A stretch of 64,000 bases of DNA from Rubellimicrobium arenae (GCF_017916295.1 NZ_JAFMSS010000003.1:1-64000); one strand, 5' to 3'; counted from the first letter of the stretch, positions 49,347 through 58,500 are shown. Program-made: numbers and translations. Notes: a model not told the origin generated them from the sequence alone.

Positions 49347-50179
49347 GCGGCGGTCTCCCTGGGGCGGACCGCCGCGTCGAGGAACTCGAGGCTGGCCTTC
49401 AGCCGGGCGCCGATCGCCGGATCGCGCTGGGTTTCGGGACTGAAGGGCTCCATCGAGATGTAGCCTCCGTAGCCCGTGGCCAGAAGACGTCGCAACTGCT
49501 CGACGTTGCCGGCGCGGTCGTTCACGAACACGAACTCCCGGTCCGGCTCGGTCAGGTCGGCAGGCATGAGATCGCGGCGCGAGATGCCTGAAACGTGGAC
49601 CAGGCCGACATGCTCGGGGAATGTCCTGTCATCCCCGCACCGGAAGAACTGGAACGTATCGTAGCAAAGCGCAAAATTGCTCCAGCCATCGATCTCCGAC
49701 ACAGCCTCGACCGCAATGGCCTGTCGACTGAGGGTCGAGCCCCGCATCCCCAGGGGCTCCACGTAGCCCAGGACTCCATGCTCCGCGAGGATCGGCCGAA
49801 GGCCCCGCAGGCCCTCGCGCAGATTACGAGCCAGCTCCGAGTCGGACCAGCCGTGCGCCTCCTCCACCACCGGGCAGAGGACAAGGCCCGGTGCCCCCAG
49901 CTCGCCCGCATAGGCGATGAGCGCCCGAGCTTCGCGGTCCCGGTCGGACGTCCAGTCGTTGAACCTCTGGAGCGCGTTGACCGAGGCTACAGCCAGACCC
50001 GCCGAGTCGAGCCGGTCGCGCAACTCGGCTGCCGGGGTGCCGTTCATGAACTCCTGCCCCGGGAGGTCGTTGCGGATCTCCACGGCGGACACGTCGGCGG
50101 CATGTGCCAGGCCGATGAAGTCGTCGAGCGTCCGCTCCGGCGCGCAGGTGCGATTGATGGCGAACCGGAGCCGGGTCAT
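49343..50179 (-). CDS. sugar phosphate isomerase/epimerase, inosose isomerase-like (MocC/IolI type)
   Basis: A 278-residue TIM-barrel protein. It has FAINRTCAPERTLDDFIGLAH at the N-terminus, YVEPLGMRGSTLSR (metal-binding Glu), FALCYDTFQFFRCGD (Asp) and LVHVSGISRRD (His), and ends YISMEPFSPE with the last Glu ligand. This matches the IolI/MocC branch that acts on inososes. It overlaps the dehydrogenase gene before it and the MocD-like gene after it by 4 bases each. Confidence 0.85.
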   Translation of the reverse strand: MTRLRFAINRTCAPERTLDDFIGLAHAADVSAVEIRNDLPGQEFMNGTPAAELRDRLDSAGLAVASVNALQRFNDWTSDRDREARALIAYAGELGAPGLVLCPVVEEAHGWSDSELARNLREGLRGLRPILAEHGVLGYVEPLGMRGSTLSRQAIAVEAVSEIDGWSNFALCYDTFQFFRCGDDRTFPEHVGLVHVSGISRRDLMPADLTEPDREFVFVNDRAGNVEQLRRLLATGYGGYISMEPFSPETQRDPAIGARLKASLEFLDAAVRPRETAA

Positions 50180-51396
50180 TCCGCCGCCTGCCCCGCTGCG
50201 ACGGCAGCGTCGTCGAGTGTGACCCAGACCCCGCCGGCTTCGTGGCTGTCGGCGCAGGCACTCACGAAGCGCACGCCGGCCGCGCCCTCCTCGGCTGTCG
50301 TGAAGGTCACGTAGCCCTCCGGCAGGGTCGCCCCCGCGCGGCGCGCGGCGACCGCGTGCCCGATCTCGGCGTAAAGGTTGCCCCAGGCATCGGTCAGCGC
50401 CTCGCCGTGACCGCGCGGCAGGTGCACGAGCCGCTCCGCTTCGGGGAGCATCCCGGCTCCGGTGCCACGGTGGATCGTCTGCTGCGGCTGGTCCAGCGGC
50501 GTGAAGCGGAGCTGCTCGGGGTATTCCTGATCCCACTCGAGCCCGCCCTTGTCGCCGAACACGCGCAGTCGGAGCGCGCAGTAGTTCCCCGGGGCCGCCT
50601 GGGTGAGCCAGAGCGTGCCCGGCGCGCCGTTCGACAGGCGCAGGCTCACGAAGGCGGTGTCCTCCATGTCCTTGGGCGCGCCGCAGACGTGGAAGTCCGC
50701 CCTGAGCTGGGCCACGTCCAGCCCGGTCACGAAATGCAGGAGGTGGTAGGCGTGTGTGCCGATATCCCCGGTGGCCGAGGCCCGCCCGACCTTGCTGGGG
50801 TCGCGCCGCCATTGCGCGCCCTTGAAGCCTGCGTCCGCCGGCCCGGTCGCCCAATCCTGGACGTATTCCACATGGGCCTGCCGGACCTTCCCGATCATGC
50901 CATGCGCGATCATGGCCGACATCTGCCGCACCATGGCATGATGCGTGTAGGGGTAGGTCATGGCGAGCACGAGCCCGCTGTCGCGCGCCGTGGCCACGAG
51001 ATCCTCGGCCTCCTCGACCGAGATGGTCATGGGCTTGTCGAGGATCACATCGATCCCGGCCGCCAGGAAGGCCTTCGCGATCGGGTGGTGGGTCCAGTTC
51101 GGCGTGCAGATGACGACCGCCTCGATCCCGTCCGGGCGAACGGATTCGGCGCGCGCCATCTCCTCCCAGGTTCCGTAGCTGCGTTCGGAGGCGATCCCCC
51201 AGTCGGCGGCCGAGGCGCGGGCGTTCTCGGGGTCGGAGCTCAGGGCACCGGCGACGATGTCCCAGTGCGCCGAGAGCCGTGCGCCCGCGGCGTGCCACTC
51301 GCCCACCAGGCCGCCGCGCCCCCCGCCCACGAACCCGAGCCGCAGCCGCCGTCCCAGAGGCGGCACGCGGAGCTTGCTGTCTGCCTTGAATCCCAT
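50176..51396 (-). CDS. Gfo/Idh/MocA-family dehydrogenase
   Basis: A 406-residue NAD(P)-dependent dehydrogenase. The Rossmann part begins RLGFVGGGRGGLVGEWHAAG, and the catalytic Lys is in VILDKPMTIS near residue 120. TGDIGTHAYHLLHFVTGLD carries the usual Asp/His of the active site. MocA of the rhizopine cluster belongs to this family, and the neighbours support an inositol- or amino-inositol-type substrate. The stop overlaps the isomerase start. Confidence 0.9.
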   Translation of the reverse strand: MGFKADSKLRVPPLGRRLRLGFVGGGRGGLVGEWHAAGARLSAHWDIVAGALSSDPENARASAADWGIASERSYGTWEEMARAESVRPDGIEAVVICTPNWTHHPIAKAFLAAGIDVILDKPMTISVEEAEDLVATARDSGLVLAMTYPYTHHAMVRQMSAMIAHGMIGKVRQAHVEYVQDWATGPADAGFKGAQWRRDPSKVGRASATGDIGTHAYHLLHFVTGLDVAQLRADFHVCGAPKDMEDTAFVSLRLSNGAPGTLWLTQAAPGNYCALRLRVFGDKGGLEWDQEYPEQLRFTPLDQPQQTIHRGTGAGMLPEAERLVHLPRGHGEALTDAWGNLYAEIGHAVAARRAGATLPEGYVTFTTAEEGAAGVRFVSACADSHEAGGVWVTLDDAAVAAGQAAE

Positions 51397-51406
51397 TGGT
51401 GCCCCC

Positions 51407-52198
51407 TCAGGTCCGGATCACGTGATAGGTGACTTCCTCGATGCTGGTGTCCTCCTTGCGGGCCTCGTAGACCTTGGTGCCATGGCTCATGACCACGAAG
51501 CGGTCGCAGACCTGGAAGGCGTGGTAGAGGTTGTGGGTCACCAGCACCGACGACGTGCCCTGGGCCTTGAGGTCGCGCACATAGGCCAGCAGGTGTTCGG
51601 TCTCTCGGACCGAAAGCGCCGAGGTCGGCTCGTCGAGAAGAAGGATGTTGCGCTTGAAGTGGACGGCGCGGGCGATGGCCACGGCCTGCTTCTGCCCCCC
51701 GGACAGGAAACCCACCTCCTTGTTCGGATCGTCGATCCCCGAGATCTGCACGGCCGAGCCCAGGATCTCGATGGCCTTGGCCGTCATGGCGTCATGGTCC
51801 ATGAAGCCCCAGGTGTTCGTCATCTCGCGCCCAAGGAAGATGTTGCGCGTGATGGACATGCTGTCGACCAGGGCGATGTCCTGGTAGATCGTCTCGATCC
51901 CGGCGGCCTCGCTGTCGGCGCGGCAGTTGAAGTGCACGGGCTTGCCGTTGGCGTAGATCTGGCCGCTCGTGGGCGGGTTGATCCCCGACATCATCTTCAC
52001 GAGCGTGGACTTGCCCGCCCCGTTGTCGCCCAGCAGGCCTACGACCTCGTTCGGCCCGACAAAGAAGTTCATCTTGTTCAGGGCGACAAAGCCGCCATAG
52101 CGCTTGGTGACGTCCCGCATCTCAAGGAGGGGGAGCACGTCCGGCTGCAGGCCGGTGATCGGGCGTTCCAGGGGGGCGATCACTTCGAGAGTCGTCAT
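51407..52198 (-). CDS. sugar ABC transporter ATP-binding protein, single NBD (FrcA-like)
   Basis: A 263-residue single-domain ATPase. Walker A is GDNGAGKST, the Q-loop region ETIYQDIALVDSM, the signature LSGGQKQAVAIARAV and Walker B ILLLDEPTSALS. The frame continues upstream into the permease gene, but the ATG at 52198 gives the normal N-terminus. It pairs with the permease 52213-53271 and binding protein 53358-54326 to form an Frc-type importer for the moc-like cluster. Confidence 0.92.
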   Translation of the reverse strand: MTTLEVIAPLERPITGLQPDVLPLLEMRDVTKRYGGFVALNKMNFFVGPNEVVGLLGDNGAGKSTLVKMMSGINPPTSGQIYANGKPVHFNCRADSEAAGIETIYQDIALVDSMSITRNIFLGREMTNTWGFMDHDAMTAKAIEILGSAVQISGIDDPNKEVGFLSGGQKQAVAIARAVHFKRNILLLDEPTSALSVRETEHLLAYVRDLKAQGTSSVLVTHNLYHAFQVCDRFVVMSHGTKVYEARKEDTSIEEVTYHVIRT

Positions 52199-52212
52199 GG
52201 TGCAGTCTCCCC

Positions 52213-53271
52213 TCAGCTCTTGCGGCGGATGGCCATGTTCATGATCACGGCGATGACGATCAGGCCGCCCACGAACATCTCGAAGTAGAAGCCCGGCGCG
52301 CGGACCAGCAGCAGCACGTCCTGGATGGTGAACATCAGCGCCGTCCCCAGAACGATCCCCAGGATCGAGCCGCGGCCCCCCATCAGGGCATGGCCGCCGA
52401 TGACGCAGGCCGCGATGGCCACCAGTTCCAGCCCGGCCCCGCCACCCGGCTGGATGGAGGACACGCGCACGCCAGCGACGATCCCCGCAAGCGCGGCCAT
52501 GCAGCCCGCGATGGCGAAGGCGATGATCTTGGTCCGGGCGGGGTTGATGCCAATGGCCACGGCGGCGTTGCGGTTGCCCCCCACCGCGTAGAAATGGTTC
52601 CCGATCTTGTGGTGATGCAGCAGGAAGTAGAACGCCACGGCCAGCAACAGGAACCAGATCATGGACGCATGCACCACGCCGACCGAGCCGCCGAAGACCG
52701 TGGCAAACGGCTCGGACGGCTTGTAGCGCAGCGAGTTCGCGCCGTGATAGAGCAGCGTGGCCCCCCGCCACATCAGCATGGCCCCTAGCGTGGTGATGAA
52801 GGACGGGATGTTGAAGCGGAGCGTGACGACGGCGTGAAGCGCGCCGGCAGCGGTGCCGATGGCCAATCCGACGATCATCGCCAGGAACGGGGCCACGGCG
52901 CTCGCGCCCTCGGCGTTCACGTCGCCACCCCATTGCGCGGTGAGCGTGGCGGTCACGATCGCGCAGAACGAATACAGGGAGCCCACCGACAGGTCGAACT
53001 CGCCGGCAATCATCAGGACGCCCACGCCCAGCGCCATGATGCCAAGCGGCGCGATCGCCTTCAGCGTCACCGCGATGTTTGCCTCGCTCAGGAAGCGGAA
53101 GCCCGGAAAGGCCAGCGCCGCGGCGATGACGCAGATCAGCACGGTCGCGAACAGGACCGTGATTCCGCCCTCGGGCTTGGTCCGGATCCAGTCGATCGCC
53201 TTGCTGCTCCGCGGGCGGCTGTTGCGCAGGTCGATGGCCTGCCGGATGTGGTCGGATTGAGCGGTTGCCAT
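52213..53271 (-). CDS. sugar ABC transporter permease (FrcC-like)
   Basis: A 352-residue permease with a hydrophilic N-terminus of about 35 residues and about nine helices. MIAGEFDLSVGSLYSFCAIV and the coupling loop AVGGNRNAAVAIGINPARTK are conserved, as is VAIAACVIGGHALMGGRGS. The spacing of 14 bases to the ATPase start indicates one operon. Confidence 0.92.
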   Translation of the reverse strand: MATAQSDHIRQAIDLRNSRPRSSKAIDWIRTKPEGGITVLFATVLICVIAAALAFPGFRFLSEANIAVTLKAIAPLGIMALGVGVLMIAGEFDLSVGSLYSFCAIVTATLTAQWGGDVNAEGASAVAPFLAMIVGLAIGTAAGALHAVVTLRFNIPSFITTLGAMLMWRGATLLYHGANSLRYKPSEPFATVFGGSVGVVHASMIWFLLLAVAFYFLLHHHKIGNHFYAVGGNRNAAVAIGINPARTKIIAFAIAGCMAALAGIVAGVRVSSIQPGGGAGLELVAIAACVIGGHALMGGRGSILGIVLGTALMFTIQDVLLLVRAPGFYFEMFVGGLIVIAVIMNMAIRRKS

Positions 53272-53357
53272 GTCGGAGAACCTCCCTGGTCTCGGGGATG
53301 CGGAAGCTCCGGGAGAGGCGTCACGCCACCCCTCCCGGCGAGGTCAGGTCTGGGGGC

Positions 53358-54326
53358 TCAGCGAACGGCCCCGGCCCACTCCACGGCTTTCTCGTAGTTG
53401 GTCGCATCCACGAGGCCGTCGCCGCCGGTGTCCATCTCGGACGGGTAGAGGCCGTACTTCACCGCAAGCGCCGCCTGGGTCACGGCGTAGTAGCCCTGGC
53501 TGTAGGGTTGCTGGTCGACGGCCGCGATCAGCTGGTTGTCGGCGATGTTCTGGAGGATGGACTGCGAGATGTCGAAGCCGCCCGCCTTGACCTCGAGCCC
53601 GGCGTCCGAGATCGCCTGCACCGCCTGGCTGGTCGGTGTCTGGCCAAGCCCGATCACCGCCTTCACGTCCGGATGGCCCAGGAGCCATTGCGTCATCAGG
53701 TTGAGGGCCTGACCGTGGTCGTTGCCGGTGCCCAGGATCTCGGAGGTCGCGCCGACCTCGTCCAGCGCCTTCTGAACACCCTCATGCCGCAGGACGGCGT
53801 AGGTGCCCTCGGGTGCCTCGACGGGCGTGAAGACCAGATCGCCCTCGCCGATCCCCGCCTCGTCGATCATCCTCTTGCCAAGGGCATAGCCGGAATCCAC
53901 AAAGTTCTGGCCCATGAAGGCGAGCCGGCAGATGCCGTTCTTGCCCTGGCTGTCGTCGATGTTGAGCGTGACGATCACGATGCCTTCGTCCTGCGCGCGG
54001 CACAGGATCTCGTCGTAGGCATTGTCGTCCGCAATCGCGACGGCGATGGCCTCGACGCCGTTGGCAATGGCGGTTTCGAGGATGTTGGAGGTGGTGACGG
54101 GGTCCTCCTCGCCGAACTGGATGTCGATCGTGACGCCCTGATCCTCGGCGGCATCCATCGCGCCGCTGTTCACGGCCTCGAAGAAGGGGTTGGACGACTG
54201 GGACCAATGCAGAACCAAGATATCGATGTCGGACCAGTCATGGTCCGAATCCTTCGCGAATGCGCTGCCAGCCGTCACCAGTGCGCTGCACATCGCAAGC
54301 GCCGCACCGATCTTCGTCACTTTCAT
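53358..54326 (-). CDS. sugar ABC transporter substrate-binding protein (FrcB-like)
   Basis: A 322-residue periplasmic protein with signal peptide MKVTKIGAALAMCSALVTAGSAFA. The ligand region IDILVLHWSQSSNPFFEAVNSGAMDAAEDQG and FTPVEAPEGTYAVLRHEGV (shown in part) is of the ribose/fructose-binding group. The ATG at 54326 is preceded by AGGAGGAA at good spacing. It heads the transport operon that continues through the moc-like enzymes and lies downstream of the RpiR regulator gene on the same strand. Confidence 0.92.
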   Translation of the reverse strand: MKVTKIGAALAMCSALVTAGSAFAKDSDHDWSDIDILVLHWSQSSNPFFEAVNSGAMDAAEDQGVTIDIQFGEEDPVTTSNILETAIANGVEAIAVAIADDNAYDEILCRAQDEGIVIVTLNIDDSQGKNGICRLAFMGQNFVDSGYALGKRMIDEAGIGEGDLVFTPVEAPEGTYAVLRHEGVQKALDEVGATSEILGTGNDHGQALNLMTQWLLGHPDVKAVIGLGQTPTSQAVQAISDAGLEVKAGGFDISQSILQNIADNQLIAAVDQQPYSQGYYAVTQAALAVKYGLYPSEMDTGGDGLVDATNYEKAVEWAGAVR

Positions 54327-54427
54327 CGAGTTCCTCCTGTTGCAAGCCAAGACCTTCCACGCTCCGGAGAACGGGGGTTCTCCGGCGGATGAGCATGGGG
54401 CTGTTTGTTGGCGGTCTCCTCCCCGCA

Positions 54428-54457
54428 CATCCCCAGGTGGCTAGAACGCTGGGGATG
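54428..54457. repeat. 9-bp perfect inverted repeat upstream of FrcB-like gene
   Basis: CATCCCCAG (54428-54436) and CTGGGGATG (54449-54457) with a 12-base loop. It is about 100 bases upstream of the binding-protein start, in the expected 5' untranslated region. It could be a stem-loop terminator after the regulator gene (no U-run) or an operator. Confidence 0.45.
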
Positions 54458-54469
54458 CCGAATCAGATT

Positions 54470-54513
54470 GCACTAAATTGTGCCACCGATCAACATCTAG
54501 CAACTGGAGTTGC
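54470..54513. promoter_or_regulatory. two palindromes, candidate RpiR-family operators
   Basis: GCAC-TAAATT-GTGC (54470-54483) and GCAACT-GG-AGTTGC (54500-54513) are inverted repeats 30 bases apart centre to centre. They lie between the regulator stop (54534) and the transporter operon. The area is AT-richer than its surroundings, as expected for a promoter. The adjacent RpiR-type regulator is the likely binder. Confidence 0.45.
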
Positions 54514-54533
54514 AGAATCCGGCCTGCGGCAGG

Positions 54534-55406
54534 TCAGGCCGTTGTCACGATCGGGATCCGTGGATGGTCCGTGCCGTTCTGGAGCCGCGCGGCCAGAGCC
54601 ACGGCCAGAGCCTGCGCCAGGCACATCGGGGCGGCCAGGGACCGGGAGAAGGTGTACTCGTGCTCGGGCACGGCGAAGAGAACCTGCGCGTTCTTGGCCA
54701 GCGGGGACAACGTGCTGTCGCTGATGGCCACGATCGGAACCGCGCGGGCGGCGCTTTCCTCGACGATGTTCACGACCTCGGTCGCATAAAAACGGAACGA
54801 CACCGCGACCAGAAGGTCGTTGGGCCGCGCAGCGCGTGCCATATGGGTGGCAAGCCCCCCGCCAGGGTCGAGCAGCACCACCCGCTTGCCCAGCATCGTC
54901 AGGATGTAGCGCAGAAGCTCCACGACCGGGATCGAGCGCAGCTGGCCGATGAGGTAGATGACGTCGGCGGCTTCCATCAGCTTGGCCGCGGCGGAGATCT
55001 GCTCCGTCGTGGTGTCGGAGAGCAGGTCCTGGAGCGAGGCCATGTCGCGGACCACCAGATCGCGCAGGAAGCTCATCTCGCTCCGATCCTCCCGCCCGCC
55101 CAGCTCGGCCTCGAGGGCGCGGACACGGGCGTCGAAACCGGGGGCGGCGGTGGTCAGCCGGCGCTGGAAGACGGCCTGAAGATCCTTGAAGCCCCCGTAT
55201 CCGATCGCCTGTGCGAACCGCACGAGGCTCGATGCGTGCACGCCGCAGGCATCGGCCAGGGCATTGACCGAGAGGACCGCCACGTCGTTGGGGTTCTGCG
55301 TCAGGTAGACGGCGATCTTCTGGTAGCTCCGGCTCATGTCTTCGTAGCGGTCGTGGATGACCCGGATCAGGTCCTCGTAGCTTTGGGGGGCCGGGTCGGT
55401 GGCCAT
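54534..55406 (-). CDS. MurR/RpiR-family transcriptional regulator with SIS domain
   Basis: A 290-residue regulator. Residues 8-85 form the HTH_6 domain (YEDMSRSYQKIAVYL, VNALADACGVHASSLVRFAQAIGYGGFKDLQ). Residues 130-260 are the SIS sugar-phosphate-binding domain (VIYLIGQLRSIPVVELLRYIL, LVAVSFRFYATEVVNIVEE, AISDSTLSPLAKNAQ). The ATG at 55406 fits the family start. It is upstream of and in line with the moc-like transporter operon, so it probably senses a phosphorylated sugar or inositol intermediate. The paired palindromes at 54470-54513 are candidate targets. Confidence 0.9.
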   Translation of the reverse strand: MATDPAPQSYEDLIRVIHDRYEDMSRSYQKIAVYLTQNPNDVAVLSVNALADACGVHASSLVRFAQAIGYGGFKDLQAVFQRRLTTAAPGFDARVRALEAELGGREDRSEMSFLRDLVVRDMASLQDLLSDTTTEQISAAAKLMEAADVIYLIGQLRSIPVVELLRYILTMLGKRVVLLDPGGGLATHMARAARPNDLLVAVSFRFYATEVVNIVEESAARAVPIVAISDSTLSPLAKNAQVLFAVPEHEYTFSRSLAAPMCLAQALAVALAARLQNGTDHPRIPIVTTA

Positions 55407-55730
55407 CGGGGGTCGCTCCGTTCGACAGATCTTGGTTCCTCGATCCAAGCTGTTATCGTCCCCTGCCCTCTTTGTCCTGTGCTAATGCCGACCCGTCGAA
55501 CGGGGTCGCCTGCCCCATGCCGCAACCAGGCATCCATCCTGCCAAGTTCCGCCAAAGTGGCGCGGGGTCGCAACGGGCGCGCGGACCTGGACAGCCCGCC
55601 TCGCCGGGCGGGCAGCACGCGTCCTTCACCTGAGTTCTTCTGCGGCGGCGCGGATCGGGTTATCTCACAAGCCCACGGCAGGAAGGCCGGGCCATGCTAT
55701 GCCGTGACCCTCGGTCAGGAAGGATACCGA

Positions 55731-56489
55731 ATGACTCACGAACGACATCTGGTCGTCTTTTCCGGGGCCGGGCTCTCGGCCGATAGCGGGATCGCGACGT
55801 TCCGGGGTGTCGATGGCCTTTGGGAGAACCACTCCATCGACGAGATCTGCAACTTCGAGACCTGGGAGCGCAACAGGGAGAGCGTGCATCGTTTCTACAA
55901 CGCACGGCGCGTGGCTCTCGCGACCGTCGAGCCGAATCCGATGCACCGGCTCCTGGCGAATTGGCAGACGCGCTTCCGGACGACGCTGATCACCCAGAAC
56001 ATCGACGACCTGCTGGAGCGCGCGGGGGCGACGGATGTCCTGCATGTCCACGGGTTTCTGACCGAGATGCGTTGCCTAGCCTGCGGGTCGGTCTGGGATA
56101 TCGGCACTTCCGCCTGGGACCCCTCGCGCGATTCCTGTCCCACCTGCGGATCCAGAAGCAAGGTCAAGCCGAACGTCGTGTTCTTCAACGAGCCTGCGCC
56201 AGCCTATCAGCCCATGTCGGAGGCGTTCGCCTCTCTCGGGCGGGATGACGTTCTGGTCGTGATCGGCACCGACGGGGCCGTCGTTCCGATCGGCAGCGTC
56301 GCCCAGCAGTTACGTTGCCACAAGGTGCTCAACAATCTCGAACCCGTGCCGCCCGAGGCTTTCGTGCCCGGCATGGTCAGCCCCCGCCAGTTCGACCGGG
56401 CTCTTTTCAAGCCCGCGGCAAAGGCCGTCAGCGAATTGGACGAGATCGTGACGGAATGGATGGCGGCATGGTCGGGCTCGGGCCTCTGA
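55731..56489 (+). CDS. Sir2-family NAD-dependent protein deacylase
   Basis: A 252-residue sirtuin. The NAD-binding motif is VFSGAGLSADSGIATFRG, ITQNIDDLLERAG carries Asn90/Asp92, and VHG has the catalytic His107. A zinc ribbon is formed by Cys115/Cys118 (CLAC) and Cys136/Cys139 (CPTC). The GTDGAVVPIGS segment replaces the more common GTSxxVxP loop: Asp stands in place of Ser. The residues that give CobB its desuccinylase preference (Y-x2-R) are not evident: the corresponding helix reads HRFYNARR, which contains Tyr and Arg but at another spacing. The frame is open far upstream, and the ATG at 55731 is the only sensible start. It converges on an acetyltransferase gene. Confidence 0.9.
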   Translation: MTHERHLVVFSGAGLSADSGIATFRGVDGLWENHSIDEICNFETWERNRESVHRFYNARRVALATVEPNPMHRLLANWQTRFRTTLITQNIDDLLERAGATDVLHVHGFLTEMRCLACGSVWDIGTSAWDPSRDSCPTCGSRSKVKPNVVFFNEPAPAYQPMSEAFASLGRDDVLVVIGTDGAVVPIGSVAQQLRCHKVLNNLEPVPPEAFVPGMVSPRQFDRALFKPAAKAVSELDEIVTEWMAAWSGSGL

Positions 56490-56557
56490 CCCGGCCTCCG
56501 CGATAGATCCCCCTCGGGCAAGCCACGCCAAGGCCGCAACGGGCTCGACTCGCTCCG

Positions 56558-57097
56558 CTAGGCAGCCGAGGCGGTCGGAGCGGACTCGGGCTTGCGGATC
56601 TGGTCCAGCACGCGCCCAAGCTCGATCTCGACATGCACTTCGCCGTCGTCGATGCGCGTCTTGGCGCCCGCCCGGGCGACGAGCCGCAACAGCGCGGCGT
56701 TCTCGCGCAGGCAGAAGAGATCCGCCGTCCGGAACCCGCGCGCGGCCAGCACGTCCAGCCCTTCCTCGAAAAGCGCCCGTCCCAGCCCTTTGCCCTGGTA
56801 CTTGTCCTCGACCGAGATGGCGACCTCCACATGGCCCGGGGAGGTCGCATAGGCCTCGAGCACGGCCCGGATGGAGCCATCCTCGACAAGCTCCAGGACC
56901 AGTTCGGGATCCGCCCGATCCGCAAGGCGGTCCAGGGCCTCGGTGGTGGGCTCGCCCATGAAGCGCAGACGGCGCGAGCGTGCGCCGAGGCTGCGGTAGT
57001 GCGACTTCAGATGAGCGCGCAGGAGCGACAGGTCCCCTGACTCCTCCAGAAGGAGCAGCGGGAAGGGGAGGCGGGTGTACAGCGAGACGCCAGGCAT
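56558..57097 (-). CDS. GNAT-family N-acetyltransferase
   Basis: A 179-residue protein with an N-terminal part resembling Pat-type GNATs (LSLLRAHLKSHYRSLGARSRRLRFMGEPTTEALDRL in outline). It has the acetyl-CoA loop VEDKYQGKGLGRALFEEGL near residues 112-130. Substrate and role are unknown. It lies next to and convergent with the sirtuin gene, so a lysine acetylation/deacylation pair is conceivable but unproven. The ATG at 57097 was chosen because the long upstream frame runs antiparallel to no known domain and contains the neighbour's shadow. Confidence 0.85.
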   Translation of the reverse strand: MPGVSLYTRLPFPLLLLEESGDLSLLRAHLKSHYRSLGARSRRLRFMGEPTTEALDRLADRADPELVLELVEDGSIRAVLEAYATSPGHVEVAISVEDKYQGKGLGRALFEEGLDVLAARGFRTADLFCLRENAALLRLVARAGAKTRIDDGEVHVEIELGRVLDQIRKPESAPTASAA

Positions 57098-57258
57098 GGC
57101 CTGTTCCGGAACAAGTTGAGAACTCGGTTGTGTCCGGTAGATGTGGCCTGATTGCGGCGACTCCAGCCCTGTTTCTGCAATGCAGCGATGCCTTGCGGTG
57201 ATGGCTGCGGGGCGGCCGCGATTCGACCGCCCCTGTCGCTCAGGGCGCCCGCTGGTCG

Positions 57259-58335
57259 CTACAGCACGAGCCTGCGTTCCGTGCGCGGGACCCGTCGCAC
57301 CGTGTCGGGGCCCGGCCGCTGGACCCGCTCCGCCCCACCGATCTGGACCACCTGGCCTGTCTGCGCGGACTTCTCGATGGCGCGGAGCGCCCGGACATCC
57401 GCCAAGCCTTCGGCTCCATCGGGCTCGGGAGGCGTTCGGGACAGGATGCAGTCGGAGAAGTAGGCGGTCTGAGCCCCGAAGTGATCGACCGACTCGGGTT
57501 GCCACTCCTCGACCGAGCCTCCCTTGATGATCCGGACCTGTGGCACGGTCTCGAACCGGAAACCCCTCTCGACGTCGATGATCCCCTCGGTGCCCGTCAC
57601 GCGGTAGCGGTCCTGTTCGGCCGCCCCGAAGCTGCAGGTGAAGCTGGCCAGTGCGCCATCCGGAAACCGCAGGAGGGCGGTCATGGCCTCGTGGACCTCC
57701 CGGAAACGGGCATCGCCGGCGCTTGCTCCTTCCATGGCCACGCACTCGATGGGCTCGGCCCCGAACACCTGACGCGCGGCGTTCAGGCAGTAGACCCCGA
57801 TGTCCTGCAGCGGTCCGCCCCAATGCCTGGCCGACAGCCGGTGATTGTCCGGGCCGCTCTGGAAGCTGAAATCCGCATGGAAGAGCCGCGGGGTGCCGAT
57901 CTCGCCCCGGCGGATGCGCTCCAGCACCTCGATCGTGCCGGGCTCGCTGTGCAGGCGATAGGCGGTCATGAGGTAAGCGCCTCCCTCCTCCGCCGCCGCG
58001 ATCATGGCCTCGCATTCCTCGACCGTCAGGGCCAGAGGCTTCTCGACCAGGGCATGGACGCCGCGCCGGAGCGCCCGGATCGCATAATCGGCGTGCATCG
58101 AGTTCGGGAGCGCGACATAGACGGCGTCGACGGCCCCCGATCCGATCAGGTCATCGTAGCCGTCATAGCCGCAGATCCGGGGCACGCCGTGGAACTCGGC
58201 CAGCTGCTGGGCTGCGTCGCCGTTGCCGGTGACGATGGCCGCGATCTCGGAGTTTCCGGTCTGCCCCACGCCGGGCATGAACGCCTCCTGCGAGATCCAA
58301 CCGGCGCCGACCACGGCGTATCTGACCTTCTGCAT
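57259..58335 (-). CDS. Gfo/Idh/MocA-family dehydrogenase (first of pair)
   Basis: A 358-residue dehydrogenase with YAVVGAGWISQEAFMPGV (NAD loop), ALVEKPLALTVEECEAMI (catalytic Lys) and GGPLQDIGVYCLNAARQVFG (active-site Asp/Tyr region). The DIGVYCLNAAR element resembles glucose-fructose oxidoreductase and related pyranose dehydrogenases. A strong Shine-Dalgarno (GGGAGGA) precedes the ATG at 58335. The mature protein lacks an obvious signal peptide. It is the last gene of the third sugar/polyol operon. Confidence 0.9.
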   Translation of the reverse strand: MQKVRYAVVGAGWISQEAFMPGVGQTGNSEIAAIVTGNGDAAQQLAEFHGVPRICGYDGYDDLIGSGAVDAVYVALPNSMHADYAIRALRRGVHALVEKPLALTVEECEAMIAAAEEGGAYLMTAYRLHSEPGTIEVLERIRRGEIGTPRLFHADFSFQSGPDNHRLSARHWGGPLQDIGVYCLNAARQVFGAEPIECVAMEGASAGDARFREVHEAMTALLRFPDGALASFTCSFGAAEQDRYRVTGTEGIIDVERGFRFETVPQVRIIKGGSVEEWQPESVDHFGAQTAYFSDCILSRTPPEPDGAEGLADVRALRAIEKSAQTGQVVQIGGAERVQRPGPDTVRRVPRTERRLVL

Positions 58336-58500
58336 CTGTCCTCCCGTTTGTGTTCGACCCTCGCAGCCGTTGCGGGGCATCGTATCGCCTGTCCGGAACG
58401 CCAGGCAGGTCGCCTTATGACATGCAGGCTCTGCTGCCCGAGAAAAGCCCTTCGGTGGGAGATGCCATCGTGGGAGCCCAAGCCGTCCTTGCTCCGGCGG

